A DNA stretch of 64,000 nucleotides, taken from PBB1 sp965229345. GTDB lineage: Bacteria > Pseudomonadota > Gammaproteobacteria > Burkholderiales > Burkholderiaceae_C. Of this stretch, positions 26,960 through 38,400 are shown one piece after another. How positions within the stretch are numbered: position 1 is the first letter of the stretch; every line of letters begins with the position of its first letter. The stretch lies in the NCBI GenBank assembly GCA_965229345.1, contig OZ245872.1, forward strand, positions 3,038,001 through 3,102,000, given 5' to 3'. Both the position numbers and the translations under genes were made by a program. A model generated the notes under the pieces. The model was not told where the DNA came from. It did no database searches and saw only the letters and a list, made by a program, of their open reading frames with translations.

Positions 26960-27216
26960 TGGTGCGCATTACTTTGGAGCGGACTGGGCGTGTCTCACGC
27001 GAGCGCAGAAGACAGCTGAAAACCGTTACCTATTCCTTGATCGGCGCCGGCTTGCTGGCACTGCTGGTCGTCGACATCCTGTACTGGGTGCTCGCACCTA
27101 TTCCGTCTTCGGAAGGCCGCGAGATATCGGTTCTGGGCCTGGAACAGGCCGACAAATCGCTCGAGAACCTTGTGCGGCACGCCAAGCGTCCGAAGAAGAC
27201 AGCTCCCAGGCTCTAA
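26959..27216 (+). CDS. Small single-pass membrane protein
   Basis: An 85-residue protein whose ATG overlaps the stop of the ClC gene (taATG), so the two are translationally coupled. A basic N terminus is followed by one hydrophobic segment (about residues 24-46) and a charged C-terminal tail. I do not recognise a family. It may be an accessory of the ClC protein. Confidence 0.6.
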   Translation: MVRITLERTGRVSRERRRQLKTVTYSLIGAGLLALLVVDILYWVLAPIPSSEGREISVLGLEQADKSLENLVRHAKRPKKTAPRL

Positions 27217-27738
27217 GGCTACCCCTGCGGCGCCACTGACCGCATCGCAAGCAAATTGAGCACAGCCGCAGCGTGGCCGGTGCCGCTTGGATTCAATCGC
27301 ACTAGCCCCATTTTTCACAGACTGTTGACGTAGAAGTGAGCCGCGGACCGGCATTGCAGTGCGCAAATTGCTCGACCTCAAAACTCATATGCGAAACGAT
27401 GCGCTATTTGTTTGATGAGATTCAGCCATTGAGCGGCATCTGGCTCACAGTGACGCTGCCAGCAGCAGTCATTTGCACATGGCAGCTTACAGATCTACAG
27501 ATCGAACCCACCCTCAGACCGTCGTCGCGAACAGCTCGAGTGAGAGCGTGTCGTGGTCGGCCCAGGCGGCCGCACGGTAGATCTCGCGCAAGGGCCGTCG
27601 GTGCGCCGCATTCAGCGGGAAGGCCATGCCAGGAAGGTCACCCCGCAGGCTGCAACCGATGCGCGGCTTTTGGTTCGCCCCTACATTTACGTCCACTGCG
27701 GTGAGGTTGCTGCAGACCATCCCATCGGAGAACTCCCC
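27217..27738. other. Intergenic region with a possible gene remnant
   Basis: About 520 bases between the small membrane gene and the small periplasmic gene. Only a C-terminus-like open stretch on the minus strand (27514-27660) looks coding; otherwise nothing was seen. Confidence 0.45.
27514..27660 (-). pseudogene. Possible C-terminal fragment of a lost gene
   Basis: The minus strand reads LRGDLPGMAFPLNAAHRRPL followed by REIYRAAAWADHDTLSLEL to a stop at 27514. The composition is that of a folded protein end, while the upstream part of the same frame overlaps the small periplasmic gene antisense and looks like a shadow. I do not recognise the family. Confidence 0.25.
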
Positions 27739-27981
27739 ATGAAGAAACTGATTTCCGTCGCCGCTGCCCTTGCGCTCGCCTCGGGCGCAGCACTCGCGCA
27801 CAACTGCCCGAACGAGATGAAGGCTATCGACGCCAAGCTCGCCACCAACCCGAGCGTCTCCGCGGCCGACTTGGCCAAGATCAAGACGCTGCGCGCCGAA
27901 GGAGAAGCTGCGCACAAGGCCGGCAAGCATGACGACTCGATGAAGGCGCTCGGCGAAGCCAAGAAGATGCTCGGCATCTGA
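27739..27981 (+). CDS. Small periplasmic helical protein
   Basis: An 80-residue protein with a clear signal peptide (MKKLISVAAALALASGAALA). The mature part is about 60 residues, Ala/Lys-rich and probably two or three helices, with an AEGEAAHKAGKHDDSMKALGEAKKML segment like a single TPR-type hairpin. GGAG lies nine bases before the ATG. No function is assigned; similar small exported proteins are widespread in betaproteobacteria. Confidence 0.75.
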   Translation: MKKLISVAAALALASGAALAHNCPNEMKAIDAKLATNPSVSAADLAKIKTLRAEGEAAHKAGKHDDSMKALGEAKKMLGI

Positions 27982-28373
27982 AGTTCACAGCGAACGCCAC
28001 GAGCAGGGCCGTTCAAGGGCCTGCAGACCGTTAGCGATACTGCCCCGACTTGGTTTTTGGCGATGCCGCGCTCAGCATGTGAATCTAAGGCTGCCCGGGT
28101 TGACGACTGACACCATTTCCTGTGACATCACCCCAAGGCTCTGGCCGAGGCGAACCAGTCATCCAAGGCAGGCCAGCAGCGGAGCTTCTGAGCGAATCGT
28201 CAGGGACTGCTTGTGGCCGGGAGCAGAATTCCGCTATCGCGATCCACAGCAGACCTTCGGCGAGCCACGACGACGTTATCTCCGCTGTGGCGCAGGAGAC
28301 TGTGGCGGAGCAGCTTACCTGCTGCTGTTATGCGCTAGCTGCGGCAGCCTCGAAGCTGCACTGGTGGCAGCAG
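27982..28373. other. Intergenic region
   Basis: About 390 bases between two convergent genes. No gene, RNA or clear terminator hairpin was recognised. Frames here do not look protein-like. Confidence 0.45.
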
Positions 28374-29783
28374 TCAACTTGCGTCACCAGTTTCTGGATC
28401 ATTGAGCTCGGCGAATTTCGCGGCCATTGTCGGGTTGCCGCGCGTGAGTCGCTTGATCGTGAGGTCCTCCGCCTTATCGTTGGCGAGTCGAAGATTGTTC
28501 GCGGATTTGTGAAGTGCCTCCTTGGTCTTCTCCAGGTCCTTGATTGCCTCGTCGATCCGCTTGATGGCCTCGACAAAGCCTTCGGATGCTAGGCGCCAGT
28601 TCCGACCAAATGCCGTCTTGAAATCGTCGATCTGCGCCTCGAAGTTCGTTATGTCGACGTTCTGCGCCTTCACCAACGCGAGTTCGGTCTTGTATTTCAG
28701 CGAGTTCTGTGCCGCGTTTCGCAGCAGAGTGATCATCGGTATGAAGAATTGTGGGCGGACCACATACATCTTCGGATAGCGATGCGAGACATCGACTATC
28801 CCCGTGTTGTACAGCTCGCTGTCAGGCTCCAAAAGTGAAACCAGGACTGCGTATTCGCAGCCCTTCTCCACTCGATCCTTGTCTAGTTCCTTCAGGAAGT
28901 CTTCATTCTTCTTCTTCGTCGCGGTCTCGTCGCTCTCGTTCTTCATCTCAAACATGATCGACACGATCTCGGTATTCGCCTCGTCCGATTCGCGAAACAA
29001 ATAGTCTCCCTTGCTGCCCGTCTTCGCGTCGTTGTCTTTCTCGAAGTAGGCCCTCGGAAATGCGGTAGCCCTGATTCTGTTGAACTCCGTCTCGCAATGC
29101 TGCTCCAGGGTTTCGCCGACCATCTTGGTTGACAGCCGAGCCTTGAAGTCCCGGAGCCTCTCAATCTGTTCATCGCGATCCTTGATCTGCGTCTCGTAGC
29201 GATCCCTTAGGGACTTCTCGGCAAGTCGCTTTTCGAGCATTGCCAGCTCCAGGCCGCTCTTCAACTCGTCGCGCTCCTTCTCCACTAGGCTGACGGACTG
29301 GGTGATGGCGAGCTTTTGAGCAATCTCGTTGGCGTCAATTCTCGACTTCAATTCTTGGATCTCGGTGTCCTTCCTTATGGCGGCACTCTGTAGGTCGTTC
29401 ATGAGCTTTGCCTCAGCCAACTGTGCGGCCGTTTGCTGGTCATGCTTGGCTTGCTTCAGCTCGTTTGCAAGAGCGTCACGCTGCTTCTCTACGGCACTAA
29501 GGGCCTCGGCAACCGCGAGCTTCTGAGTAATTCCGCCAGCATCGAGCTTCGCCCTCAGTTGAAGAATCTCGGCATCCTTGACCGCAGCGATCTGATGCAA
29601 CTCGCTGGCGACCTTCGATCGAGCGAGTTCGACAGCAGCTTGCTTGTCCCGTTCGGCCAGTTCAAGTCGTTCGTGCAACTGTTGCTCGAAATCAGTGTCG
29701 CGAACCTGCTTGAGGATGTCCGCATAACCAGCCTCGTCGATCTTGAACGCCTTCCGGCAGTGCGGGCAGATGATCTCGTGCAT
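28374..29783 (-). CDS. DUF2130 coiled-coil protein
   Basis: A 469-residue protein. It begins with a small HEIICPHCRKAFKID zinc-ribbon-like element, then has a long coiled coil (about residues 35-215, with two similar segments containing AKLDAGGITQKLAVAEALSA and SRIDANEIAQKLAITQSVSL). It ends with the DUF2130 domain (KMVGETLEQHCETEFNRIRA, KGDYLFRESDEANTEIVSIMFEMK). The DUF2130 core resembles restriction-endonuclease folds with a D...ExK-like pattern, so DNA binding or cleavage is possible. It is divergent from the candidate AAA+/helicase operon. Confidence 0.85.
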   Translation of the reverse strand: MHEIICPHCRKAFKIDEAGYADILKQVRDTDFEQQLHERLELAERDKQAAVELARSKVASELHQIAAVKDAEILQLRAKLDAGGITQKLAVAEALSAVEKQRDALANELKQAKHDQQTAAQLAEAKLMNDLQSAAIRKDTEIQELKSRIDANEIAQKLAITQSVSLVEKERDELKSGLELAMLEKRLAEKSLRDRYETQIKDRDEQIERLRDFKARLSTKMVGETLEQHCETEFNRIRATAFPRAYFEKDNDAKTGSKGDYLFRESDEANTEIVSIMFEMKNESDETATKKKNEDFLKELDKDRVEKGCEYAVLVSLLEPDSELYNTGIVDVSHRYPKMYVVRPQFFIPMITLLRNAAQNSLKYKTELALVKAQNVDITNFEAQIDDFKTAFGRNWRLASEGFVEAIKRIDEAIKDLEKTKEALHKSANNLRLANDKAEDLTIKRLTRGNPTMAAKFAELNDPETGDAS

Positions 29784-29950
29784 TCAAATTGCCTTCGTTA
29801 GGGCGTAGGTTGATCGCGGGATTCCGCATGCAGGCCATTGGCAATGCAACTTCAACCTAGCGCCTGAGCGCGCGCTCGGCAGGTCACCGAGCTCCTCCCC
29901 AAGTGTTATACGTTCACAATCGATTACAAAATAGGTGGGGGTTAAGGAAG

Positions 29951-31771
29951 ATGGCTACCGCTTTCGTGGACCCGCGCTGGTTGCAAGACCTTCGGCGCTT
30001 CTTACCGCTGAAAAGCCAGTTTGTCCTGACTGGCAATGTCAGGGACCTGCAAGCCAGCGAGCTGGAGCCAGGCACGGTCACGTCCTTGCGGTTCGACCAA
30101 ACTTTAGCGAATGCGTTGTTCGGCCACGGCTACCGCCAGGTGCTGCACTTCGACCAGCTCCGCGGCTTCCAAGAGATGTCGCCAAGCCTTCCAAGCCTCG
30201 GAACGGGAGCGAATGATGAACTGCTTGAGGTTCCCGTAGCGACGAACACCCCGGTGGGCACGGATGCACTTACCAGCCTGATGCCTCGCCTCGTCCGGTA
30301 CGAGGCCGCACCTGCGGCCTTGGTGGTCGACTTCTCATCACGCTTGACCATCAGCGTCGAAGGACTCACGCCTGCAGAGCACCAACTCTTCACCCAAGCG
30401 CTCATCCTTTCACACGAAGCGCGGGCTCGGCCAGTGCCGGGCCAATCCAAGAGCTTCTTCAACACGATCATTTGGATCGCCGAGCGCGAAGGAGACCTTC
30501 CTGACTGGCTAGCCGTGGATAACCCGCGCATCCGTGTCATATCCGTCGCCAAGCCTGACCACGTCGTGCGACGAGCGCTCGCGCCGGCGCTGCTGCAGAT
30601 TGTTCCGGGCTTCAGGCAATCCACAGAAGATCAGCGAACAGCCGCCGCCAACGAGTTCGTCGAGAGCACTGAGGGCTTGCTGCTCCATGACCTAAACGCC
30701 ATCTCGACACTCAGCAAGGTGGAAGGCGTCCAAGTAGAAAACATGGCCGACGCAGTGCGACGCTACAAGGTTGGCGTCACTGAGGATCCGTGGCAACGCC
30801 TGGACCGCGACAAGATTCGAAGAGCAGACGAATTGGTGCGCAGCCGAGTCAAGGGCCAGGCAGTGGCTGTCACCCACATGCTCGACCTTGTCAAGAGAGC
30901 TGTCACCGGCGTAGGTGGCAAACGAGGTAGCCGCCCACGTGGCGTGGCGTTCCTAGCCGGACCTACGGGTGTCGGGAAGACCGAGCTGGCCAAGACCATC
31001 ACGAGCCTGCTTTTTGGCGACGAGAGCGCCTACATCCGCTTTGACATGTCGGAGTTCAGCGCCGAGCACTCTGACCAGCGCCTCATTGGAGCTCCACCCG
31101 GCTACATAGGCTACGACATGGGTGGCGAGCTCACAAATGCAGTACGCGAGAAGCCATTTAGCGTTGTCCTCTTCGACGAAATCGAGAAGGCACACCCGCG
31201 CATCTTGGACAAATTCCTGCAAATCCTGGACGACGGCGTCTTGACCTCCGGCCGTGGTGACCGCGTCTATTTTTCGGAGACGCTCATCATCTTCACTTCG
31301 AACCTGGGCATTTACCGAACTGATGAGACTGGTCACCGCGTTGCTAACGTACGCCTCGAAGACGCGTACGAAAGCATGCGCGACAAGGTTCTCACGGAGA
31401 TTCGTGACCACTTCAAGCTTGTGCTCAACAGGCCTGAAATCCTCAACCGAATTGGCGAGAACGTCATCGTTTTCGACTTCGTCCGGCAGGACGTCGCTGA
31501 GCAAATCTTTGCGCAAATGCTCGACGCGATCCGTGGCGATCTGAAATCCAAGGGGTATGAGGTCGCGCTCGATGAGGCCGCCATCGCCCACCTGAAGACC
31601 GAATGCTTGCGCGATCTATCGAATGGCGGCCGTGGCATCCGCAACCAGTTGGAGGCACTGCTGGTGAATCCGTTGGCACGCCAGCTGTTCGACGATGACG
31701 TCCGGCCTGGCGAGCCCTTCTTGCTCTCGTACCACTCGAATTCCAAACGTCTCGAGCGCATCCGCGATTGA
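29951..31771 (+). CDS. ClpB-like AAA+ ATPase with degenerate N-terminal half
   Basis: A 606-residue protein. Residues 1-270 look like an AAA-type module without a P-loop (LKSQFVLTGNVRDLQ where the first strand would be, ALVVDFSSRL where Walker B would be). Residues 300-600 are a ClpA/ClpB D2-type module: Walker A GPTGVGKT at 337-344, Walker B with Asp409-Glu410 (VVLFDEIEKAHP), EFSAEHSDQRLIGAPPGYIGYD and the sensor FTSNLG. AAGGAAG directly precedes the ATG at 29951. It is the first gene of a four-gene operon and is likely an ATP-driven remodeller for the downstream proteins. Confidence 0.9.
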   Translation: MATAFVDPRWLQDLRRFLPLKSQFVLTGNVRDLQASELEPGTVTSLRFDQTLANALFGHGYRQVLHFDQLRGFQEMSPSLPSLGTGANDELLEVPVATNTPVGTDALTSLMPRLVRYEAAPAALVVDFSSRLTISVEGLTPAEHQLFTQALILSHEARARPVPGQSKSFFNTIIWIAEREGDLPDWLAVDNPRIRVISVAKPDHVVRRALAPALLQIVPGFRQSTEDQRTAAANEFVESTEGLLLHDLNAISTLSKVEGVQVENMADAVRRYKVGVTEDPWQRLDRDKIRRADELVRSRVKGQAVAVTHMLDLVKRAVTGVGGKRGSRPRGVAFLAGPTGVGKTELAKTITSLLFGDESAYIRFDMSEFSAEHSDQRLIGAPPGYIGYDMGGELTNAVREKPFSVVLFDEIEKAHPRILDKFLQILDDGVLTSGRGDRVYFSETLIIFTSNLGIYRTDETGHRVANVRLEDAYESMRDKVLTEIRDHFKLVLNRPEILNRIGENVIVFDFVRQDVAEQIFAQMLDAIRGDLKSKGYEVALDEAAIAHLKTECLRDLSNGGRGIRNQLEALLVNPLARQLFDDDVRPGEPFLLSYHSNSKRLERIRD

Positions 31772-31778
31772 GCCTCCT

Positions 31779-32423
31779 GTGAACATTGCCCTGTCGCGCC
31801 TGCACTACCCGGTGACAACTCTTGGGCCGGGGCGGCGCGTCGGTATCTGGTTCCAAGGCTGCAGCATCCGTTGCCCCGGATGCGTCTCAGCCGATACCTG
31901 GGCCACCGACCGGGGCACCACGACAGTCGAAGCTGTAATCGCCGCAATCGCGCCTTGGCTACGCCAGGCAGATGGACTGACGATCTCCGGAGGTGAGCCC
32001 TTCGACCAACTGGATGCACTGGGCAGTCTGCTTGCTTCCATCCCGTTTGAACCGCACCACGATGTCCTGGTCTACACCGGCCACGCCTACGAGCAGATCC
32101 AGGATTGCGCGGCTCTTCAACTGGGCCGAATCGACGCATTGATGTCTGACCCCTTCCTGGCGGAAGAAGCTCAAACACTTCCGCTGCGCGGAAGCGATAA
32201 CCAGCGACTGCACCTACTGACGGAGCGTGGCCGAGACCGCTTTGCGAGATTCCAAACCCCACAAACTTCGCGAGAGCGCACCCTAGACGTCATGTTTGAC
32301 GGTGACGGAACTATCTGGCTTTCCGGGATACCTCGACCCGGCGATATGAACCGCCTACGCACCCTGTTGAGCACACAAGGCCACGAAATACGCACGACGG
32401 CCGCTTCGACTACTGCCTGCTGA
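31779..32423 (+). CDS. Radical-SAM activase-like protein (4Fe-4S)
   Basis: A 214-residue protein with the radical SAM cluster motif GCSIRCPGC, followed by LTISGGEPFDQ (the GGEP SAM-binding motif) and DVLVYTGHAYEQI. The short length is that of NrdG/PflA-type activating enzymes. No glycyl-radical enzyme is encoded nearby. The GTG at 31779 starts eight bases after the AAA+ stop, which fits an operon better than an overlapping ATG at 31695, but its ribosome site is weak. It may modify one of the operon's own proteins; this is inference. Confidence 0.85.
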   Translation: MNIALSRLHYPVTTLGPGRRVGIWFQGCSIRCPGCVSADTWATDRGTTTVEAVIAAIAPWLRQADGLTISGGEPFDQLDALGSLLASIPFEPHHDVLVYTGHAYEQIQDCAALQLGRIDALMSDPFLAEEAQTLPLRGSDNQRLHLLTERGRDRFARFQTPQTSRERTLDVMFDGDGTIWLSGIPRPGDMNRLRTLLSTQGHEIRTTAASTTAC

Positions 32424-32424
32424 A

Positions 32425-35400
32425 ATGATTCGCTACTGCCCAAACTGCAAGACCGAGCGTGCGCTGTCCGAGCTCTTCTGCGAAGGAGAGGTGCACGGGT
32501 CACGGTGCGATTGGTCATTGTCTGACGAGCCACTGCGTCAGCCAGGTTGGAGACCGTTGGTCTTGGTAACCGGGGAGCCTGTACGGCCTATCGAGGTCGC
32601 GTCCGTATGCACCGCTGGCCACTCTATGGCGGCGGACGACTTCATCTGCATGACATGTGGGGCGGACCGCGTTGCAGATTCTGGCTTCAGTCCGCAAGCG
32701 CACCCGGCGCCCGAGGAGGCTCCCTCAGGTGCCGAATCAACACAAAACGCAATCGATGGCTGGCGCTTGATTCGCGAACTCAGCTCGACTCCAAGAGTTA
32801 GCGACCGCTACATCGCCATCCGTGAAGGCACTGGCCAGTCCGGAGTGCTGACCCTCTACCACCGCGGTGCCGAGCCCGACCCCGGCATCTATGAGGTGCT
32901 GCGCCGCCTAAACCATGATCACGTTCCTCGGCTTCTGGCCACCGGACGCTGGGACGAGCGCGCGTACGAGGTCTCTGAAGAACTGACAGGCGGGACATTG
33001 AAGGATCTCGGCATCGTCGCAACGGACTTGGCGAGCATTCGCGGAATCGTGGAGGAATTGGGGAAGGCGCTGCATGCGTTCTCCGAGGTCGGCCTGCGGC
33101 ACCGGGATATTCGCCCGGCCACGCTGCTGGTGCGCACGAGGGATCCGCTGGACTTGGTCATCACCGGCTTTGGCTCCGCTCGCCTTTCCGAGTTCGACTT
33201 GGACATCGTGTCCCCACTTGAGATCACCCGGTACATGGCGCCAGAAGCGGTTGCCGGCGGCGTCGCAGCAGCCTCCGACTGGTGGAGTTTGGGCATGGTG
33301 CTGCTCGAGCAGGTCACACAGGGTGCATGCTTCGAGGGAATCAACGAGCATGCTTACCTGATCCATGTGCTCGCCAACGGCGTGCCACTGCCTGACGGCC
33401 TGACACCAGAGTTGGACCTCTTGTTCCGCGGACTGCTGGCGAAAGACCGGCTTCAACGGTGGCAATGGGCACAGGTCAAAGCTTGGTTGGAAGGCCAAGA
33501 CGTCGATGCACCTGCTCGGGTCACCTTGGAGAACATTGGACCTGGCAAAGCAGCTTCGCTGGAACTATCTGGACGCAAATACCGGCTGCCTCGCCAGTTC
33601 GCTTTGGCCGCTGCGGAGGCAGGGAACTGGGATCAGGCTCGAGACTTTCTGATTCGCGGCGCGATTGCTACCAGCGCTCAGGAGGCAGGCGCTGCGCCCC
33701 GGCAGTTGGCAGCGATTCGTCAGATTGCGCAAAGCAGTGCCCTTGACGATGACTTCAAGTTGATGCTCGCCTTGAAGGTGCTTAACGCGGAGATGCCTCT
33801 CATATTCAAAGGGGAAATCGTCACACCCAGGTGGCTTCTGGACCATCCCCTGGAAGGGTACGAGCTCATCAGCGGTGGCGTTCCCGACCTCTTGGCTCGA
33901 CTAGATACTGAAAGCTGGATTCAGCAGCTCAAGAATCGAGACGAAGCTGTCCGCCGGCGGGCGAAGAACCTATCCATTGAGATCAACGAAGACCTCCTTC
34001 GGATCTACTTGCTCACGACCTCCAAGGCACGGCTAACGGCTGCCTGGGAAGAGCGCAGGCGCCTTTTCCCGGACACGCCTCACCACGGCTTGCAGAGCAT
34101 TGCCGAGAAATCTGTCATTGGAGAAGAAGACCTGATCGTCCTGCTCTCGGCGACCTTGGATTCAATGACGTCGCTGGATGCGATCTTGGAGGAGGCACGG
34201 AAGCTGGCAACGCAAGCTGAGGTGCGGGTCCTTAACATCGATTCCGCCCGGGAGCTGACTTTCCGTCCTAGGCTAGAGCTCGTTCACTTGTTAAACGAGC
34301 GCACTGCCGGATTCGCAACCTGTCCCTATCCTGCCCTTAACGAGTGGGCGGAAGAGTTCAGGCTAGATAGGCGAATCGCGCTGGCTAGAGCGATAGTGCT
34401 CTTGTCGGTTCCGGCTTCTGAGTGGGTCGAGCCTCAGAAACAGCAATACATCTCCCAGATCCTCGACTTCTTTGAGAAGCGTGTGGCTGGCGCCGCACTG
34501 CGAGGACCTCTCGTCAGGATGGTCATCGGCAAGAGCACGGCTCGCGTCGACTTGCACGAGCTCGGAACACAGCGTGTCTCTGCGGCAGCGATCTTGGACC
34601 ACATCCTCCAGCGCAATCAGCAGTCCGTTGCCTTGGACCCAGCAGCTTTCTTAGAAGAGGGTACCGCCGAGTACAGACTTCAGAGCCTGGCGCGTCACAC
34701 GACCCTCTACCGCCGTGACACGGGTATTAATGGGCTGTGCCTGGGCTTCCCGTTCATACTGGCCCGTGATGCCAAGGCCTCAACCAAAACACGCATTGCG
34801 CCAGTACTGCTGTGGCCGGTGCAACTCACGCAAGAAGTCGGCAACCGAGGGGCCGCAGCACTCGCATTTGACAGCGACCGCGAAGAGGTCCGCCTAAACC
34901 CGGCCATTGAGTCGCTGCTTGGCGCAGAAGCCGCAAAGCTCTGGCGCCAGACCGCTGAGGAGTTGTTGAGCCGCTCGTCGCTGAGGGCCTCCGATGTCAT
35001 GGACGGCTTTGGCTTACTCACCGACGCTCGCTCAAGGGTGATCCGCGCGCTGCCTGGGCCGTCGACGACGATTCCTCCGAGGTCGGACGCACTGGAGTGT
35101 TCGGCAGTCCTGTTCCATGTCACATTCACTGGCCAAGCAATTGGCGAGGAACTGCGAAAGCTCAAACAGCACTCGCCGGCGGGTACTGGCCTAGAGACTG
35201 CACTTCGTCTTGGCTCAGTTGGCAAGCTACAGGTTCAACAGCCTGTTTTGCATCGCAGCCATCACAAGGAGTTGGACCGGTTCTTTACGGTCTCAAGCGA
35301 TCCATCGCAAGAGTCGGCCGTGCTTCAGGCTCGTCAGGGGCCTGGTTTGCTCATCGAAGGGCCGCCTGGCACAGGCAAGAGCCAGACTATCGTCAACATC

Positions 35401-38400
35401 GTTGGCGACGCCATTGGACGTCGAAAAAGCCTGCTCGTGGTTTGCCAGAAGCATGCCGCACTTGAAGTCGTTAAGAAGCGCCTCGTGGCCGAGGGCCTCG
35501 GGGACCGGATCATCATGATCAACGACGTCAACAAAGACAGGGCGCCCACCATTAAGGCGGTGCGTGAGCAGTTGGAGGCGCTGAACAGGCGCGGCACCGA
35601 CCCTCTCGTGTCGGTGCGTAGAAAGCGCGAGAGCACCGCAGCGCGCATCGAATCGCTTGAAGGAGAGCTTGACCGTCACCACGCTGCGTTGCACCGAGTG
35701 GATGAGCTCATCGGACTCAGCTATCGGACGCTTCTGGGCGAGTTGATTGCCTTGGAGTCGCCCGCCCCTCCGATTGACCTCCCTGCACTGCGGAATCCGC
35801 TACAGAAGATGGGCGCGGGTGCACTTGCCGCGCTCGAGGAAGAAGTTGCGCCGCTCGCTAAGCATTGGCTCCCTGCCCGCTATGAAGGAAGCGCGCTAGC
35901 GAACCTTCTTGCGTTCTCGGCTGATCGCGCCACGCAAGCTGATTTCAAGGCCGCCTTCGACAACTTTGTTCAAGCTGAAAACCTGCGCACTGAGGTTCTC
36001 CTGGCCCGCCCTTGCGCCTTCGAAGTCGACGATCCGGCGCCACACAGGATGTGGATCGCAGCCTATGGCCAGCAGTTCCTGGATCTGGGTGAAGTGCAGC
36101 GGTCTTTACTGGCCAGATGGCTGCCGATGTTCCGGCCTACGGGAGGCTCGCGCGGCCAAGCCCTGATCTCAGAGCTTCAAGCGATCCAGACGAAGCTGAC
36201 CGACTGCCCTCACATTCAGCACGATCTGCGGCTTTCACCACTCCTGGTCAACGTACCGCAGGACACGTTGGCCGCGTACATCGCCTATGGCGTTGAAGCA
36301 ACAACTCCAGCTCCGTGGTGGCATGCGCTGAACATCGGCAAGCGGCTGCGTAAGAGCGCCCTGCTGCGTTACTTGAAACGACACGGGGAAGCGGAAACCG
36401 ACGCCCGGATTCGGGCACTTGTTCAGGCCGCCCGACTTGAGCAGCAGCTCCGTCCTTTACGCCTTGCGCTTAGCGATGCGCACAGAGAGCTCCACCTGCC
36501 GGCTGTGGCGCCTGATGCTGGGCCTACGCTGCCCTCAGATGCAAAAGACTCGTTGGGGGTCGTCACCGCCATATCCGAGCTCGCCTCTCGCCTTGCCTCG
36601 GCACCTTGGTCCGTCAAGCTGGACTCGGCCGCTCTTGAAGGATCGCGCGATGCGATGGTGAGGACGTTTGCCACCTTCGACGACGCATTCGCTCGCTACG
36701 AGGTGCGGACCTCGAGCGCGCATGCTCTGGGCGCCCTGTCGACCTGGATGACGAACGACTGGGTCAGCGCGTGCGGGCAAGCCATTGCGCGCAACGGGCC
36801 CAATCAGAGTCGACTAGAGCCCATCATCCAAGCAATGCCGACACTGGCACCGTACCAACACTTCCGAGGACGGGCAGAGCGACTTTCCAAGGAGGCAGTG
36901 GACACGTTTGTGCTCCTTCGAACCAAGGAAGCTCAGCTGCAGCAGCTTGACACTGGAGTGCTGGAACAGGAAGTCCGTCGCCTCATTAAGAGGGAGGCGC
37001 ATCTCGGGTGGAAGCGCCGTATGGAACAGGCTGAGCCGGATCTGCATTTGGAACATGCAGAAATTTCCACCAAGGTAGCGAGCCTTGCAGACCTTGACCT
37101 AGAGATGCGGATGTTGAATCGACAACTGCTCAAGGACAACTTTGACCTATCCGCGATCCGGCGCACCTCTGACTGGGAGGACATCACAAGACTAACTGGC
37201 CAGCGAGCACGCCGACTGCGCGAGTTCATTGAACTGGGCGTACCGCTCGGGCTGATGGAGCTTCGGCCTATATGGCTGATGAACCCTGACGTTGCAAGTC
37301 GAGTCCTCCCCCTGAAGAGCGCCTTGTTCGACTCCGTCATCTATGACGAGGCGTCCCAGATGCCGGTCGAACATGCTTTACCAACGCTGTTCCGCGGCGC
37401 GATCAGCATCGTGAGCGGCGATGAGAAGCAGATGCCGCCAACGTCCTTCTTCTCAAGCAAGGTCGAGAGTGACGAAGCAGAGGCCTTCGATGGCGAGATG
37501 CCCGACGAGGATGCGTCGGAGGAAGAACGTGATGCGTTTGAGGAAACGTGGAACCGCCGCGAAATCAAGGACTGCCCTGATTTGCTTCAGCTGTCCCGCA
37601 CCAACCTACCGAACGCGACGCTGCAGATTCACTACCGGTCAGCCTACCGGGAGCTCATCGGCTATTCCAACGCATCCTTCTACGGCAACAACCTGAGCGT
37701 GCCTGTTAGACATCCTGAAGCAACAGTACGTCAGGTCCGCCCCATCGAGTTGATTCAGTTGAACTGCACCTACGTAGAACAGACCAATCCTGGTGAGGCG
37801 GACCGCGTCGTCGAAGTCCTCGCTGAGATGTGGAAGTTGCCGCCGACGCAGCGGCCGTCGGTTGGGGTAGTGACCTTCAACCGAAAGCAAGCTGATCTGG
37901 TGGAAGACCGGATTGAGCAGCGCGCTGAGCGAGACGCTGAATTTAGAGAGGCTTACCGCCAGGAGAGCGAACGAGTCGAAGGTGGCGAGGACATGGGCGT
38001 CTTCGTCAAGAACGTCGAGAACGTTCAAGGGGACGAGCGTGACATCATCATTTTCTCCACGACCTTCGGCAGGAATAGCCAAGGCACCTTCCGTAGAGGC
38101 TTTGGCGTGCTGGGCCAAAAGGGTGGCGAGCGCCGACTCAACGTCGCCGTGACCCGAGCGCGTCAGAAAATTGTCCTCATAACTTCAATGCCCATCGCTG
38201 AGGTTTCGGACGTGCTTAGTACCCACCGACCACCGTCTACTCCACGAGATTTTCTCCAGGGCTACCTTGAGTACGCTCGCACGGTTTCCAGCGCCGAGTT
38301 TGCAAACTCACGCGCGCTGCTGCGCCGAATGACCGTTCGTCGCGATGGACGGGGTGCTCAGCAGTCCCAGCTGGCAGAGGACGGCTTTAGTCAGTCGGTG

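Noticed and set aside
31333..32262. A 309-residue minus-strand frame across the AAA+ and radical-SAM genes
   Set aside because: It crosses two clear plus-strand genes and has no recognisable motif.
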